From Valencia hispanica (lineage: Eukaryota; Chordata; Actinopteri; Cyprinodontiformes; Valenciidae): a stretch of DNA of 64,000 bases. A model generated the notes under the pieces. The model was given only the letters and a program-made list of their open reading frames with translations. It ran no database searches and was not told where the DNA came from. Below, one piece after another: positions 8,876-17,944 of the stretch (within the stretch, counting starts at the first letter, position 1; every line of letters begins with the position of its first letter). The stretch lies in NCBI GenBank assembly GCA_963556495.2, contig OY747709.1, forward strand, positions 56,014,900 to 56,078,899. The letters run 5' to 3'. The translations under genes were made by a program, and so were the position numbers.

Positions 8876-10672
8876 ATGACAAACTAAAGAATAAGTCAGC
8901 AAGCTAAATATTTAGTTTGAAGCTAAATATTTAGCTAGTAAACTAAACTGGCTAGCTAAACATTTAGTAAACTAAACTGGCTAGCTAAACATTTAGTAAA
9001 CTAAACTGGTTAACTAAATATTTGGCTAGTAAACTAAACTGGTTAGCTAAACATTTAGCTTCGAACATTTAGCTCAGAGCTAAATACTTAGCTAATAAAC
9101 TAAACTAGTTAGCTAAACATTTAGCTTCGAACATTTAGCTCAGAGCTAAATATTTAGCTAGTAAACTAAACTGGCTAGCTAAATATTTAGTAAACTAAAC
9201 TGGTTAGCTAAACATTTAGCTTCGAACATTTAGCTCAGAGCTAAATATTTAGCTAGTAAACTATACTGGTTAGCTAAACATTTAGCTTTGAACATTTAGC
9301 TCAGAGCTAAATACTTAGCTAGTAAACTAAACTGGCTAGCTAAATATTTAGTAAACTAAACTGGTTAGCTAAATATTTGGCTAGTAAACTAAACTGGTTA
9401 ACTAAACATTTAGCTTTGAACATTTAGCTCAGAGCTAAATATTTAGCTAGTAAACTAAACTGGTTAACTAAACATTTAGCTTTGAACATTTAGCTCAGAG
9501 CTAAATATTTAGCTAGTAAACTAAACTGGTTAGCTAAACATTTAGCTTTGAACATTTAGCTCAGAGCTAAATATTTAGTTAGTAAACTAAACTGGTTAGC
9601 TAAATATTTAGCTAGTAAACTAAACTGGTTAACTAAACATTTAGCTTTGAACATTTAGCTCAGAGCTAAATATTTAGTTAGTAAACTAAACTGGTTAGCT
9701 AAATATTTAGCTAGTAAACTAAACAGGTTAGCAAAACATTTAGCTTTGAACATTTAGCTCAGAGCTAAATATTTAGCTAGTAAACTAAACTGGTTAGCTA
9801 AACATTTAGCTTTGAACATTCAGCTCAGAGCTAAATACTTAGCTAATAAACTAAACTGGTTAGCTAAACATTTAGCTTTGAACATTTAGCTCAGAGCTAA
9901 ATATTTAGCTAGTAAACTAAACTGGTTAGCTAAACATTTAGCTTTGAATATTTAGCTCAGAGCTAAATATTTAGTTAGTAAACTAAACTGGTTAGCTAAA
10001 TATTTAGCTAGTAAACTAAACTGGTTAGCAAAACATTTAGCTTTGAACATTTAGCTCAGAGCTAAATATTTAGCTAGTAAACTAAACTGGTTAGCTAAAC
10101 ATTTAGCTTTGAACATTTAGCTCAGAGCTAAATACTTAGCTAGTAAACTAAACTGGTTAGCAAAACATTTAGCTTTGAACATTTAGCTCAGAGCTAAATA
10201 TTTAGCTAGTAAACTAAACTGGTTAGCTAAACATTTAGCTTTGAACATTTAGCTCAGAGCTAAATACTTAGCTAGTAAACTAAACTGGCTAGCTAAATAT
10301 TTAGCTAGTAAACCAAACTGGTCAGCTAAACATTTAGCTTTGAACATTTAGCTCAGAGCTAAATACTTAGCTAGTAAACTAAACTGGCTAGCTAAATATT
10401 TAGCTAGTAAACCAAACTGGTCAGCTAAACATTTAGCTTTGAACATTTAGCTCAGAGCTAAATATTTAGCTAGTAAACTAATCTGACTAGTTGAATATTT
10501 AGCTAGTAAACTAAACTGGCTAGCTAAATATTTAGCTAGTAAACTAAACTGACTAGTTGAATATTTAGCTAGTAAACTAAACTGGCTAGCTAAATATTTA
10601 GCTAGTAAACTAAACTGACTAACTAAACATTTAGCTTCGAACATTTAGCTCAGAGCTAAATGTTTAGCTAAT
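8876..10672 (+). repeat. Satellite of 33/66-bp units rich in TTTAGCT
   Basis: About 1.8 kb of tandem units. The main unit is 66 bp and holds GCTAGTAAACTAAACTGG, TTAGCTAAACATTTAGCTTT and GAACATTTAGCTCAGAGC. Shorter 33-bp variants lack the GAACATT half. Roughly 27 full-unit equivalents. Each unit is full of the inverted words TAGCTA and TTTAGCTAAA. It is intronic in the plexin gene. Confidence 0.95.
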
Positions 10673-10939
10673 ATGCAGTTTTACTAGCCGATAAGAGGAG
10701 GTAAACTGCCTACTTGCGAACCTTTATTAAAAATTGCTTGTTGTTGTTCATGTCACCTCTCTATTATTGTTTTTCCTCCTAATATTTCATCTTAAAACAT
10801 AGGATGAGCCGTTTTAACGGCAATACAGATGTTTACCGATGGATTTACAACAGCAGTCATGCACCAGAAGCAGGGGGTTACAAAGAGATTAGCAAGACCC
10901 AGCTTTTATTTTGACATTCCACTTCCACCTGTTGGCAAG

Positions 10940-11085
10940 TGAATTAGCATATTAGCTAAATATTTCTCTCTTAGCTAAATGTTTAGTTCAAAGCAAAATA
11001 TTTAGTTAGCCAGTTTAGGTTGCTAGCTAAATATTTAGTTTGTGAATTAAATATTCACAAACTAAATATGGTTTTTGAATATAAT
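10940..11085. repeat. Decayed outlier of the TTTAGCT satellite with a hairpin
   Basis: About 270 bp beyond the array the same words recur (TTAGCTAAATATT, TTTAGTTAGCCAGTTT). The patch includes a 17-bp perfect inverted repeat, 11031-11047 against 11053-11069 with a 5-nt spacer. Confidence 0.75.
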
Positions 11086-11592
11086 TTAGTTGATCGGACT
11101 TTCCCGATATGCACGTATCTCCACTTCATCGGGCGGGGCCGACGGGGCCGTTTTTTGGAGCTATTTTAGGAACCAACAGAATACCAGTATGGGGCTATGT
11201 ACTCGGAATGGCCCGATCGAGTCGCTCGGTGGGAGCTCTGGTTAGGTCGCACTGATTGGTTGTAATTCAGAGGGAACTGAGCAGACGTCGCCAAACAACC
11301 GGCTTTGTAAAAATAAGAAGAGTTGCTGTTCACAACAGCAAACAGAAACATAGAAACAAGCCCTGCTTCTTCCATGTTGATCTCTTGTTATTTCTGCTGC
11401 TCTGGGCGCCTTCTAGCACTGATCAGTGACGCTGCTCGCTGCTGAAACAGTCGTGATATGCGGATGTCTTTAGCTGATTCCTTAAAGGGCCGATTGTGTC
11501 TGGAGACACGGCGGCTGAGAGAAGCAGGGCAGCAGATTACCCCGTGAGAAAAAGATCTGGTGAAATAACCTTGAAGTTCCGATAGTGGAAAC

Positions 11593-12437
11593 ATGCCTTT
11601 AGACTGGCCACAATAAAAGGCAACTCTGAAATGTGCAGTTTTGCTTTACTGGGGGAGTCTGGGGTGTCAGAAAACCAGTCAGTATCTGGGTTGGCCACCA
11701 TTTGCCTCACGCAGTGCAACACATCTCTGTGGCATAGAGTTGATCAGGTTGTTGATTGTGGCCGGTGGAATGTTGGTCCACTCCTCTTCAATGGCTGTGC
11801 GAAGTTGCTGAATATCGGCAGGAACTGGAACACGCTGTCTTATACGCCGATCCAGAGAATCCCAAACATGCTCAACGGGTGACATGTCCGGTGAGTATGC
11901 TGACCATGCAAGAACTGGGATGTTTTTAACTTCCAGGAATTGTGTCCAGATCCTTGCAACACGGGGCCTTTCATTATCATGCTGCAACATGAGGCGATGG
12001 TCGTGGATGAATGGCACAACAACGGGCCTCAGGATCTCGTCCCGCTGTCTGTGCATTCAAAATGCCATCAAAAAATAAATAATTTCACGGGCAGCGGCTC
12101 TGGTAGACATTCCTGCAGTCAGCGTGCCAATTGCACACTCCCTCAAAAGTTGTGACATCTGTGGCATTGTGCTGTGTGATCAAACTGCACATTTCAGAGT
12201 GGCCTTTTATTGTGGCACACCGATGCAATATTCATCCTGTCTAATCAGCACCTTGATATGTCACACCTGCAAGATGGGATGGATTATCTTGGCAAAGGAG
12301 AAGTGCTCACTAACAGATTTAGACAGTTATTTGAACAATATTTGAGAGTAGTTGGTCTTTTGTGTTTATAGAGAATGCTTCAGATCTTTGATTCAGCTCA
12401 AAACAAAAGTGTTGCATTTACATTTCTGTTCAGTGTA
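11593..12437 (-). mobile_element. Tc1-like transposon remnant (minus strand)
   Basis: The inner repeat at 11605-11646 (CTGGCCACAATAAAAGGC, AAATGTGCAGTTTT) is mirrored around 12178-12216. The outer end on the right finishes CAGTGTA at 12437, next to TA. The left outer end is missing, and the N-terminal half of the transposase is deleted. Confidence 0.85.
11679..12056 (-). pseudogene. Tc1-like transposase, C-terminal part only
   Basis: 125 readable codons carry the end of the DD34E catalytic domain: LMLQHDNERP with the second Asp and, 34 residues later, the Glu of SPDMSPVEHVWD. They are followed by RRIRQRVPVP, LRTAIEEEWTNIPPATINNL and the natural-looking end GGQPRY. The DNA-binding domains and the first catalytic Asp are absent: upstream of codon 1 the sequence jumps to the inner end repeat through ~90 bp of unrelated bases. 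A non-functional internal-deletion derivative of a third Tc1 family, different from the copies at 1-1387 and 2247-3820. Confidence 0.88.
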
Positions 12438-12439
12438 AA

Positions 12440-12585
12440 TAAACTGTAATATTTATAAATGAATGAATAACATGGTAAAAAACATGACTTGGAAAAATGA
12501 ACTCCCATTTTCATTCTCTTACTACAGGGTAAATAACTCAAACTATTGTCACTTTTTGACCGTGTAACTTTACAACAACACCCCA
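12440..12585 (-). repeat. Dispersed repeat, copy B (inverted partner of 8735-8870)
   Basis: The reverse complement reads CTATGGGGTGTTGTTGTAAA then GTTACAC, parallel to copy A. The Tc1 remnant ends immediately beside it, so the Tc1 probably inserted into this repeat. Confidence 0.6.
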
Positions 12586-13644
12586 TAGAAACCCACCAGC
12601 CAGAACGTGATCTAAGCCCCCCAACATCGAACAACACCACACCAAGAGGGGCAACCCTCCCCCAGCCAGGGTCCCCAAGGCCACAGAGGCAGGAACAAAA
12701 GAGCCCCCCCTTCTTGTACCCCTCCCCGCCCACACCAACACAGTGGGGGCCGTGGCTAGAGACCCCCAGATTTCACTATAGCCCCTCCTCCTCAGAGGAG
12801 TGAATGCTAGAAGGTCAATGACTCGATGCAACCGGCTGGATTAAAAAACATTTCATCATCTGGTTTAATAAACGGACCTGGTCTGCAGTAGTGGTGAATA
12901 AAGCTGCTATGATATTAATAAAGGAACAGAAAACGGCAACAACTTCAAAAGAAAAAATTGAACCCATTAACAAAAACAATCTGTCAGCATGACTGGAGCG
13001 ATCTGGTTTTATAACATGATCAGCGCCACCGTATGTTCAGAGATGTACGTTAACCTCGTTGTTGTCACATATTACAACATCTTCATTTTCATTTTCATGG
13101 CCCATAATAAAGTTGGTCCCCTAAATCGCATTGTGTGATTAGTTAAAGGATGCACAACCACAGGATGAAACTAGGACCTACCTGTAGGGGGAGACTGGAC
13201 TCTCGTTCCTCCCAGTTTGGTGCTCCAGTGACCTCTGACCCCTTGACTTGCCGCAACGTCTCAATTTCCTCTTTGAGGCCTTTGTGTTTTGGGATGCTGC
13301 ATGTAAATGTGTCCTGGCGTCACAATGCTCAAAAGTCCCCATAAACCACCGGTTTGCGTACTGTATAGTTGTCTGTATATGTTGTAAACAGACCTCATAA
13401 ACCCAATGCGTCTCCATAAACCACCATGCTGTCAGCTGACCTCATAAACCAGCGAAATGTCACATCTTTAATGTATGTATTTTCTATCGTTGGAGTGAGA
13501 TTTGTCTTCTCTGGGTAAAATAAAAATGTTAGACATGAGTTTTATGTTCACCAGACGCAGGGAAAGATGCGTCCCTGTAAAGAACCCTAAAGTCACGGTG
13601 GTGTCGTAAACCACAAATACACACGTGTGTGGTTGTGTGTTCAC

Positions 13645-13824
13645 CTTGTGCAGACGTCCACCTCGATCTCCTAGGAAGGCGATGGTGAGTCCGGCCTCTG
13701 TTGCTGCGGTAACAGAAGTCAGCTGGGTGTTCAGGCTGACGGTGGGCGGAGCTCCAAGGGGTACGGCGCTGGCGATGGGGTTGGGGGTGTGTTCCCCCCC
13801 ACAGGGGTACTCGGAGAGAGAGTC
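13645..13824 (-). CDS. plxnb3: Plexin-B exon 3: sema domain
   Basis: A 180-nt, phase 0-0 exon of 60 codons. It starts DSLSEYPCGGEHTPNPIAS and ends TIAFLGDRGGRLHK. The acceptor is TTCTGAAG/GAC and the donor AAG/GTGAAC. The YPCG.EHTP.PIA string and the later IAFLGD..G.L.K string are the conserved C-terminal sema segment of class B plexins, and their fit to exon 2 (ending CLKLPK) and exon 4 (starting VLVRSDWSGDLYGSV) is exact in frame. It lies alone between a 2.2-kb and an 8.5-kb intron. Confidence 0.9.
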
Positions 13825-14179
13825 CTTCAGAATGAACGTAGAGAGAGAGAGAAACGATGTTTACGTCTCTGAAACCCAAACAAACACGTTCATGTCTTCA
13901 CACACGAACACACACAGCTGTATGTGGGTCAGATTGCCCTGCAGCTGTTTGACCGACAGCTGCTGCAGATTATCCCAGTCAGACTCAGAGTCTACAGTTT
14001 AACCCCCAGCAGAGCAGCAGCAGGAAGCTGAGCGAGTCGAACAACAGCTACTGACTGATGGGATGGAGGTGGAGGGTGGGGTTAAACGATGGAGGAACCA
14101 GTAGGAACTGACCGAAACGCTCCAGACCGGATGGTGTTTTTTTCAGATCCGGAGTCCTAGGTGTTCTTCACATCTGCAG

Positions 14180-14800
14180 CATTTGGTTCGATTAAAATGA
14201 ACTAAAGTACGGTTTGTTTGAGCTCCTGCGAACGCGGACCGGTGAGATTTGGTCCGGACTAACGAACCGGACAGAGACCCACGTTCTGGGCTGGTCTCGG
14301 TCCGCTTCCATACGGACTCTGGTGCGGTTCCACTTCAGGTGTGAATACGAACCAGCCTCGGTTGAAAGCCCTTTTTGTTCTATGTAGGCATCCGTAGCGC
14401 TGCTGCGCTTTGTGCTGTGGGAGGCGCTGTTTCTAACTTGTTAGCATTAGCGCCAACAATAATTCAAACGTGGAGTCGGGAGGAAGTCCAGTGCTTCATG
14501 GAGATTTGGTCGATGAACGATGTAAATATAATATATTACGACCTCAACAAGAAGACAAGCGCAATCCATCTGTGTGCAGAGTCTGTTTATTTCCTGGAGT
14601 TTCACCGCGTCTTCCTGACATCATGCATCCGTTTCCTTTTTGTCTTTTTCTTGGACTTTCCTTCGGCAGTTCTTGCTACAGCGCCACCACACGAAAGGGG
14701 GATATACGACATGTAAAAGTCTTAGTTCGTTTGTCAAAAGTGCGACGGGAACACAAACGAACCAGCTCAGAGTTGGTCGCCAATCGTACCGAGTCCGGCG
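14180..14800. mobile_element. Probable non-autonomous DNA transposon remnant
   Basis: Scattered inverted words typical of fish hAT-like non-autonomous elements: ACCGGTGAGATTTGGTCCGG, GGTGCGGTTCCACTTCAGGT with GTGAATACGAACC on the left, and CACAAACGAACCAGCTCAG on the right. No clean terminal repeat could be defined, so limits and class are uncertain. Confidence 0.3.
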
Positions 14801-14805
14801 GACGA

Positions 14806-15165
14806 ATGGTGCGTTCACACCGCCCCAAACGTCGGCGTCAGTTGCGGCAAGATTAAATGTAAAGTCTACGGTCGAGTCCGTCAGAGGTCCGTCAGAGTCT
14901 CTGCGGTGCGTTGTGTGCGTTGGCTCCGTCAACTTTTCAAGCGTTACCTGCGTTTCAAGCGGCAATGTAGCAAACACAAGCTACGCAGAAGTTCAGCTAG
15001 CTGAACTTTTGACGGACTTGATGCAGTGCGCCAACCAATCAGAGCGTCTCACTGTAGCGACGTCACCACACGCATCTTCTTCGCGCTCTTTATTGCTCAA
15101 CATAAATGCATCAAACTAGATGCGTTGGGAGCGTTGCCTGACGCAGTGCGGTGTGAACGCACCAT
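14806..15165. mobile_element. 360-bp MITE-like element with 18-bp terminal inverted repeats
   Basis: ATGGTGCGTTCACACCGC at 14806-14823 is exactly inverted at 15148-15165. The interior is non-coding and rich in CGTCAG and CGTTG words. No transposase is present. The size and perfect ends fit a non-autonomous DNA transposon, probably hAT-like; the target duplication is not clear. Confidence 0.7.
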
Positions 15166-16061
15166 AACAGCTGTGAAAGCACCCTTAATCCCCGAACATA
15201 AACCTGGTCGTCATTGAGCCGACCCCTTCGTCTCCCTCCGTATAGCAGAGACACAGTTATATCAGTGAACATGAAACCCTCTCCAGATGTTTGTAACAGA
15301 CATCAGCACTAGCTGACCCATAGATAAAGTCGTGTGACGGACGTAGAGAGTTTTTGCTCTAAACACGGCGTCTCCAGGGACATCCAGAGCTAAACTTCGC
15401 TCTCATCTGATCACAGGTCTTCACGGCCTTGTCCAAAACGTCAAACAAGCTTTAGCTTGGCTTTCCTCAGGGTACCTGGAGGCCATGGTGGTTGAGTACC
15501 GCTGCTAACTCCAGGTCCCTCTGAAGAGGTCTGTCGGCGCTCTTTGACTCTTGGACAACTCCTATGATCCATCGTTCACCTCCATGGTGAGGAACACCAG
15601 GAACATCTGGTCATGGCTGGTCAGTGATCAAGTTATGGTCCAAACTGTGTTCTCTGGATCTTCAGGTAACTTCTCTGGTAGCCATCATCAGATCCATCAG
15701 CTGATATTGGTATACACCTGCAGGGGGCAGCATTGCTCTCTAAATACTGACTGATTTCGGCAGCTTCTCTTCGGGTGTCCAGAACTTCCAGCCTTCTGGA
15801 CCGTTCTGGGTTTCTACCAACATCTGGTGTAAAGTTCATGTCAACAAGCCATTCAGAAACATCAGAACCTTGCTCAGGTGAGAGGGAAGACAGGTGAGGC
15901 TCTCTCCAACCAGCGTGTGATGTCATCGTTGACCCAACCGTCCAGAACCAAACCGGTTTTTGGTTTCGGTTCAGAATTTGGATCAGTTTTATAAAACCTG
16001 TCATAAAAAAGCTCACGCTGACAGTTTCACTTCTCACCACCAGGGGGAGCCACGCTCTTAC

Positions 16062-16794
16062 CTTCGGCAGTTTCAGGCACTTGGACGAGACGGCGTACTC
16101 GATGTACGCCTCTTCCTGTCCGCTGGCACCTCGGCCTCCCTCCGTGTAACACACCTCCTGCGCCCGCTGCATCATGGCGTCCAGCTCCTCCATCCCATAA
16201 ACGCAGAGCGCGGAGTGGCTCGTTGCTACAGGCGTGGACGCCTGCCCAGCTGCCATGACGACAAACAGCGCTGGTTTACCTGAGACGTCTCCTAGCCAAG
16301 CCCCCTGGGCCAGGTTGTAGCCGCCGCGGCAGAGCAGCGGCACCTCAACGTAGGAGTAGAAGCTGCGGTCGGAGGTGCAGAGCCGCGAGGCGTAAGTCCG
16401 GTACTCCTTCTTATGCCACATGTCCCGCCGGGAGAACAGGAAGTAGACATGGTTGCCGTGGGCGACAGCCTTCACAAAGTGGTTGTTGTACTCGGAGTAA
16501 CTACCCACCACCAGTTTTCCGAGCTCCTCCTCCTGAGAGAAGGCTCTCCGGGGCGGAGTCACCGGGTACAGGCGCCGCGTTGTGATTGGTGGGATATCTC
16601 CAGGACCCCTGCTGGTGTAGCCTCTACCAACCAGCAGGAGGCGCAGCTCATCGCCAGCCGCGCCTTCTTCCTGTTTGTTCCGGGCGGTTATTACCACGCC
16701 GACGGTGGAGACTCGAGGGTCATTGGCTGCCACGTACTGAGTGTCGACGGGGTTGGAGGTCCGGTAGATGAGCTGAGAGATGTTGGACAGACTC
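16062..16794 (-). CDS. plxnb3: Plexin-B exon 2: main body of sema domain
   Basis: A 733-nt exon: one base finishing the split Arg codon, then 244 codons, ending in phase 0 at LPK before donor GTAAGA. Acceptor CTGCAG at 16800-16795. It encodes most blades of the sema propeller, the ligand-binding head of the receptor. Recognisable strings are SLSNISQLIYR, QYVAANDPRVSTVGVV, LLLVGRGYTSRGPGDIPP, LVVGSYSEYNNHFVKA, YFLFSRRD, RLCTSDRSFYSYVEVPLLC and EVCYTEGGRGASGQEEAY. A large first sema exon of this kind is usual for plexins. Reading continues past the donor without a stop for ~140 codons, but that downstream sequence has no plexin similarity. No frameshift or stop is seen, so the gene looks intact. 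Confidence 0.92.
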
Positions 16795-16954
16795 CTGCAG
16801 GGAAACCAGGACACCAAGCATGAGACTTAGACCGGGCTGGGGTCAGGGGTCATCACACTGCTCTGAATAGGGGCTCAACTTCTCTTTCTGACATGTTAAA
16901 CATAACAAATCTGATTAAAGTTCTTCATGATACCTTGAGGACCAAGAGTGATCC

Positions 16955-17526
16955 TAGACCAGTTCAGGACCCTAGACCGGTTCAGAACCCTAGACTTGTT
17001 CAGTACCCTAGACTTGTTCAGGACCCTAGACTTGTTCAGGACCCTAGACTTGTTCAGGACCCTAGACTTGTTCAGGACCCTAGACCGGTTCAGGACCCTA
17101 GACCGGTTCAGGACCCTAGACTTGTTCAGGACCCTAGACTTGTTCAGGACCCTAGACTTGTTCAGGACCCTAGACTTGTTCAGGACCCTACACCGGTTCA
17201 GGACCCTAGAACAGTTCAGGACCCTACACCAGTTCAGGACCCTAGAACAGTTCAGGACCCTAGAACAGTTCAGGACCCTAGAACAGTTCAGGACCCTACA
17301 CCAGTTCAGGACCCTACACCAGTTCAGGACCCTACACCAGTTCAGGACCCTAGAACAGTTCAGGACCCTACACCAGTTCAGGACCCTACACCAGTTCAGG
17401 ACCCTAGACCAGTTCAGGACCCTAGAACAGTTCAGGACCCTAGAACAGTTCAGGACCCTACACCGGTTCAGAACCCTACACCGGTTCAGGACCCTAGAAC
17501 AGTACAGGACCCTAGACTGGTTTAGG
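16955..17526 (+). repeat. 18-bp minisatellite in plexin intron 1
   Basis: About 31 tandem copies of GACCCTAGACTTGTTCAG and variants (AGACCGG, ACACCAG, GAACAG in the middle). Eighteen is a multiple of three, so two plus-strand frames stay open for 210 and 256 codons (PVQDPRLVQD- and FRTLDLFRTL-type repeats). These are not genes. The array ends within ~12 bp of the exon 1 donor. Confidence 0.96.
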
Positions 17527-17537
17527 ACCAGACTTAC

Positions 17538-17929
17538 CGTTTCTCACAGATTCCTTGGAACAGCGAACCACAGACAATCAGGCTGCCGGGCTCCGCCCCT
17601 TTCCCCGCCTCCATTAGCAGCAGCTTGTTGTGGTTATGAGTGGGCGTGGCTGAGGGGCAGTCCTGAGGAACGATTGGGGGGAGGCAGTCCGGAGAGTCCA
17701 GGTGAGGGCCGGTCTTAACGTGTGACATCACCTCCAGGTCAGACGTCAGCTGATACAGGTGATCTACTCCGCCCACATACAGTTGCCCCGCCCCCCTGTC
17801 CAGCAGCAGGTGAGAAAGGGGGGCGCCCTCCAGCCTTACCCATGGCATGGAGGCATCTGCAGGGTGGGAGGGATGAAGGAGGAGGAGGAAGAGCAGGAGG
17901 ACTGATGAGGAGACGGAGGAGGCCATCAT
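17538..17929 (-). CDS. plxnb3: Plexin-B exon 1: signal peptide and start of sema domain
   Basis: First coding exon, 130 codons plus 2 nt. The ATG at 17929 is followed at once by a second ATG. The first ~26 residues are a typical secretory signal: a short polar start, a leucine-rich core (VLLLFLLLL) and a small-residue cleavage zone near PADA. The mature part begins the sema beta-propeller with [25 protein letters not shown] and [11 protein letters not shown], patterns of class B plexins. The exon ends in CG before the donor GTAAGT (17537-17532), and the split codon is completed by the first base of the next exon to give Arg. A good acceptor (TTGCAG/G) just upstream of the ATG, with the exon starting near 17945, suggests that a non-coding 5' exon and the promoter lie further right. 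This is inference. Intron 1 behind it contains an 18-bp minisatellite. Confidence 0.85.
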
Positions 17930-17944
17930 GGCAGCTCCTCTTTA

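Larger units (their letters stand above)
5129..13644 (-). other. Intron 3 of the plexin gene (8.5 kb)
   Basis: Bounded by the exon 3 donor (GTGAAC at 13644) and the exon 4 acceptor (CAG at 5131-5129). Its recognisable contents are listed separately. No further coding exon is needed, since exons 3 and 4 join in phase 0 with continuous plexin similarity. Stretches at about 5130-5370, 5945-6290, 7600-8700, 10680-11590 and 12830-13640 show no feature I can name. Confidence 0.8.
13825..16061 (-). other. Intron 2 of the plexin gene
   Basis: 2,237 bp between donor GTAAGA (16061) and acceptor CTGAAG (13825). It holds a MITE-like element at 14806-15165 and probable older transposon sequence at 14180-14800. 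15170-16060 shows nothing I can name. Confidence 0.85.
3962..17929 (-). other. plxnb3: Plexin-B (plexin-B3-like) receptor gene, 5' part, eight coding exons
   Basis: Eight minus-strand blocks with GT-AG borders join with consistent phases into 645 codons plus 2 nt, open throughout. In order they give a signal peptide, a complete sema domain, a cysteine-rich PSI domain ([12 protein letters not shown]) and the first part of the next plexin extracellular segment. Plexins are single-pass semaphorin receptors that steer axons and migrating cells through a cytoplasmic GAP domain. That domain, the IPT repeats and the membrane segment would lie left of position 1. Class B is supported by QYVAAND, VGRGYTS, IPPITTR, SEYNNHFV and CYTEGGRG; the GGRG.SG.EEA and YPCG.EHTP.PIA stretches look closest to plexin-B3 as I remember the family. 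Plexin-B1 is the main alternative. Introns are 743, 2237, 8516, 78, 114, 274 and 69 bp, and the last one visible exceeds 3.9 kb. The long introns carry nearly all the repeats. Confidence 0.85.

Noticed and set aside
14470..15217. Overlapping frames of 113-159 codons at the MITE
   Set aside because: Three frames on two strands overlap, cross the element ends, and show no domain.
15633..16061. Extension of plexin exon 2 through the rest of its open frame
   Set aside because: A good GTAAGA donor follows LPK, exon 3 continues the conserved sema sequence in phase, and the read-through residues have no similarity to plexins.
16893..17718. 210- and 256-codon plus-strand frames with PVQDPR/FRTLDL repeats
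   Set aside because: They lie in the 18-bp minisatellite in intron 1 of the minus-strand plexin gene; two frames are open at once.
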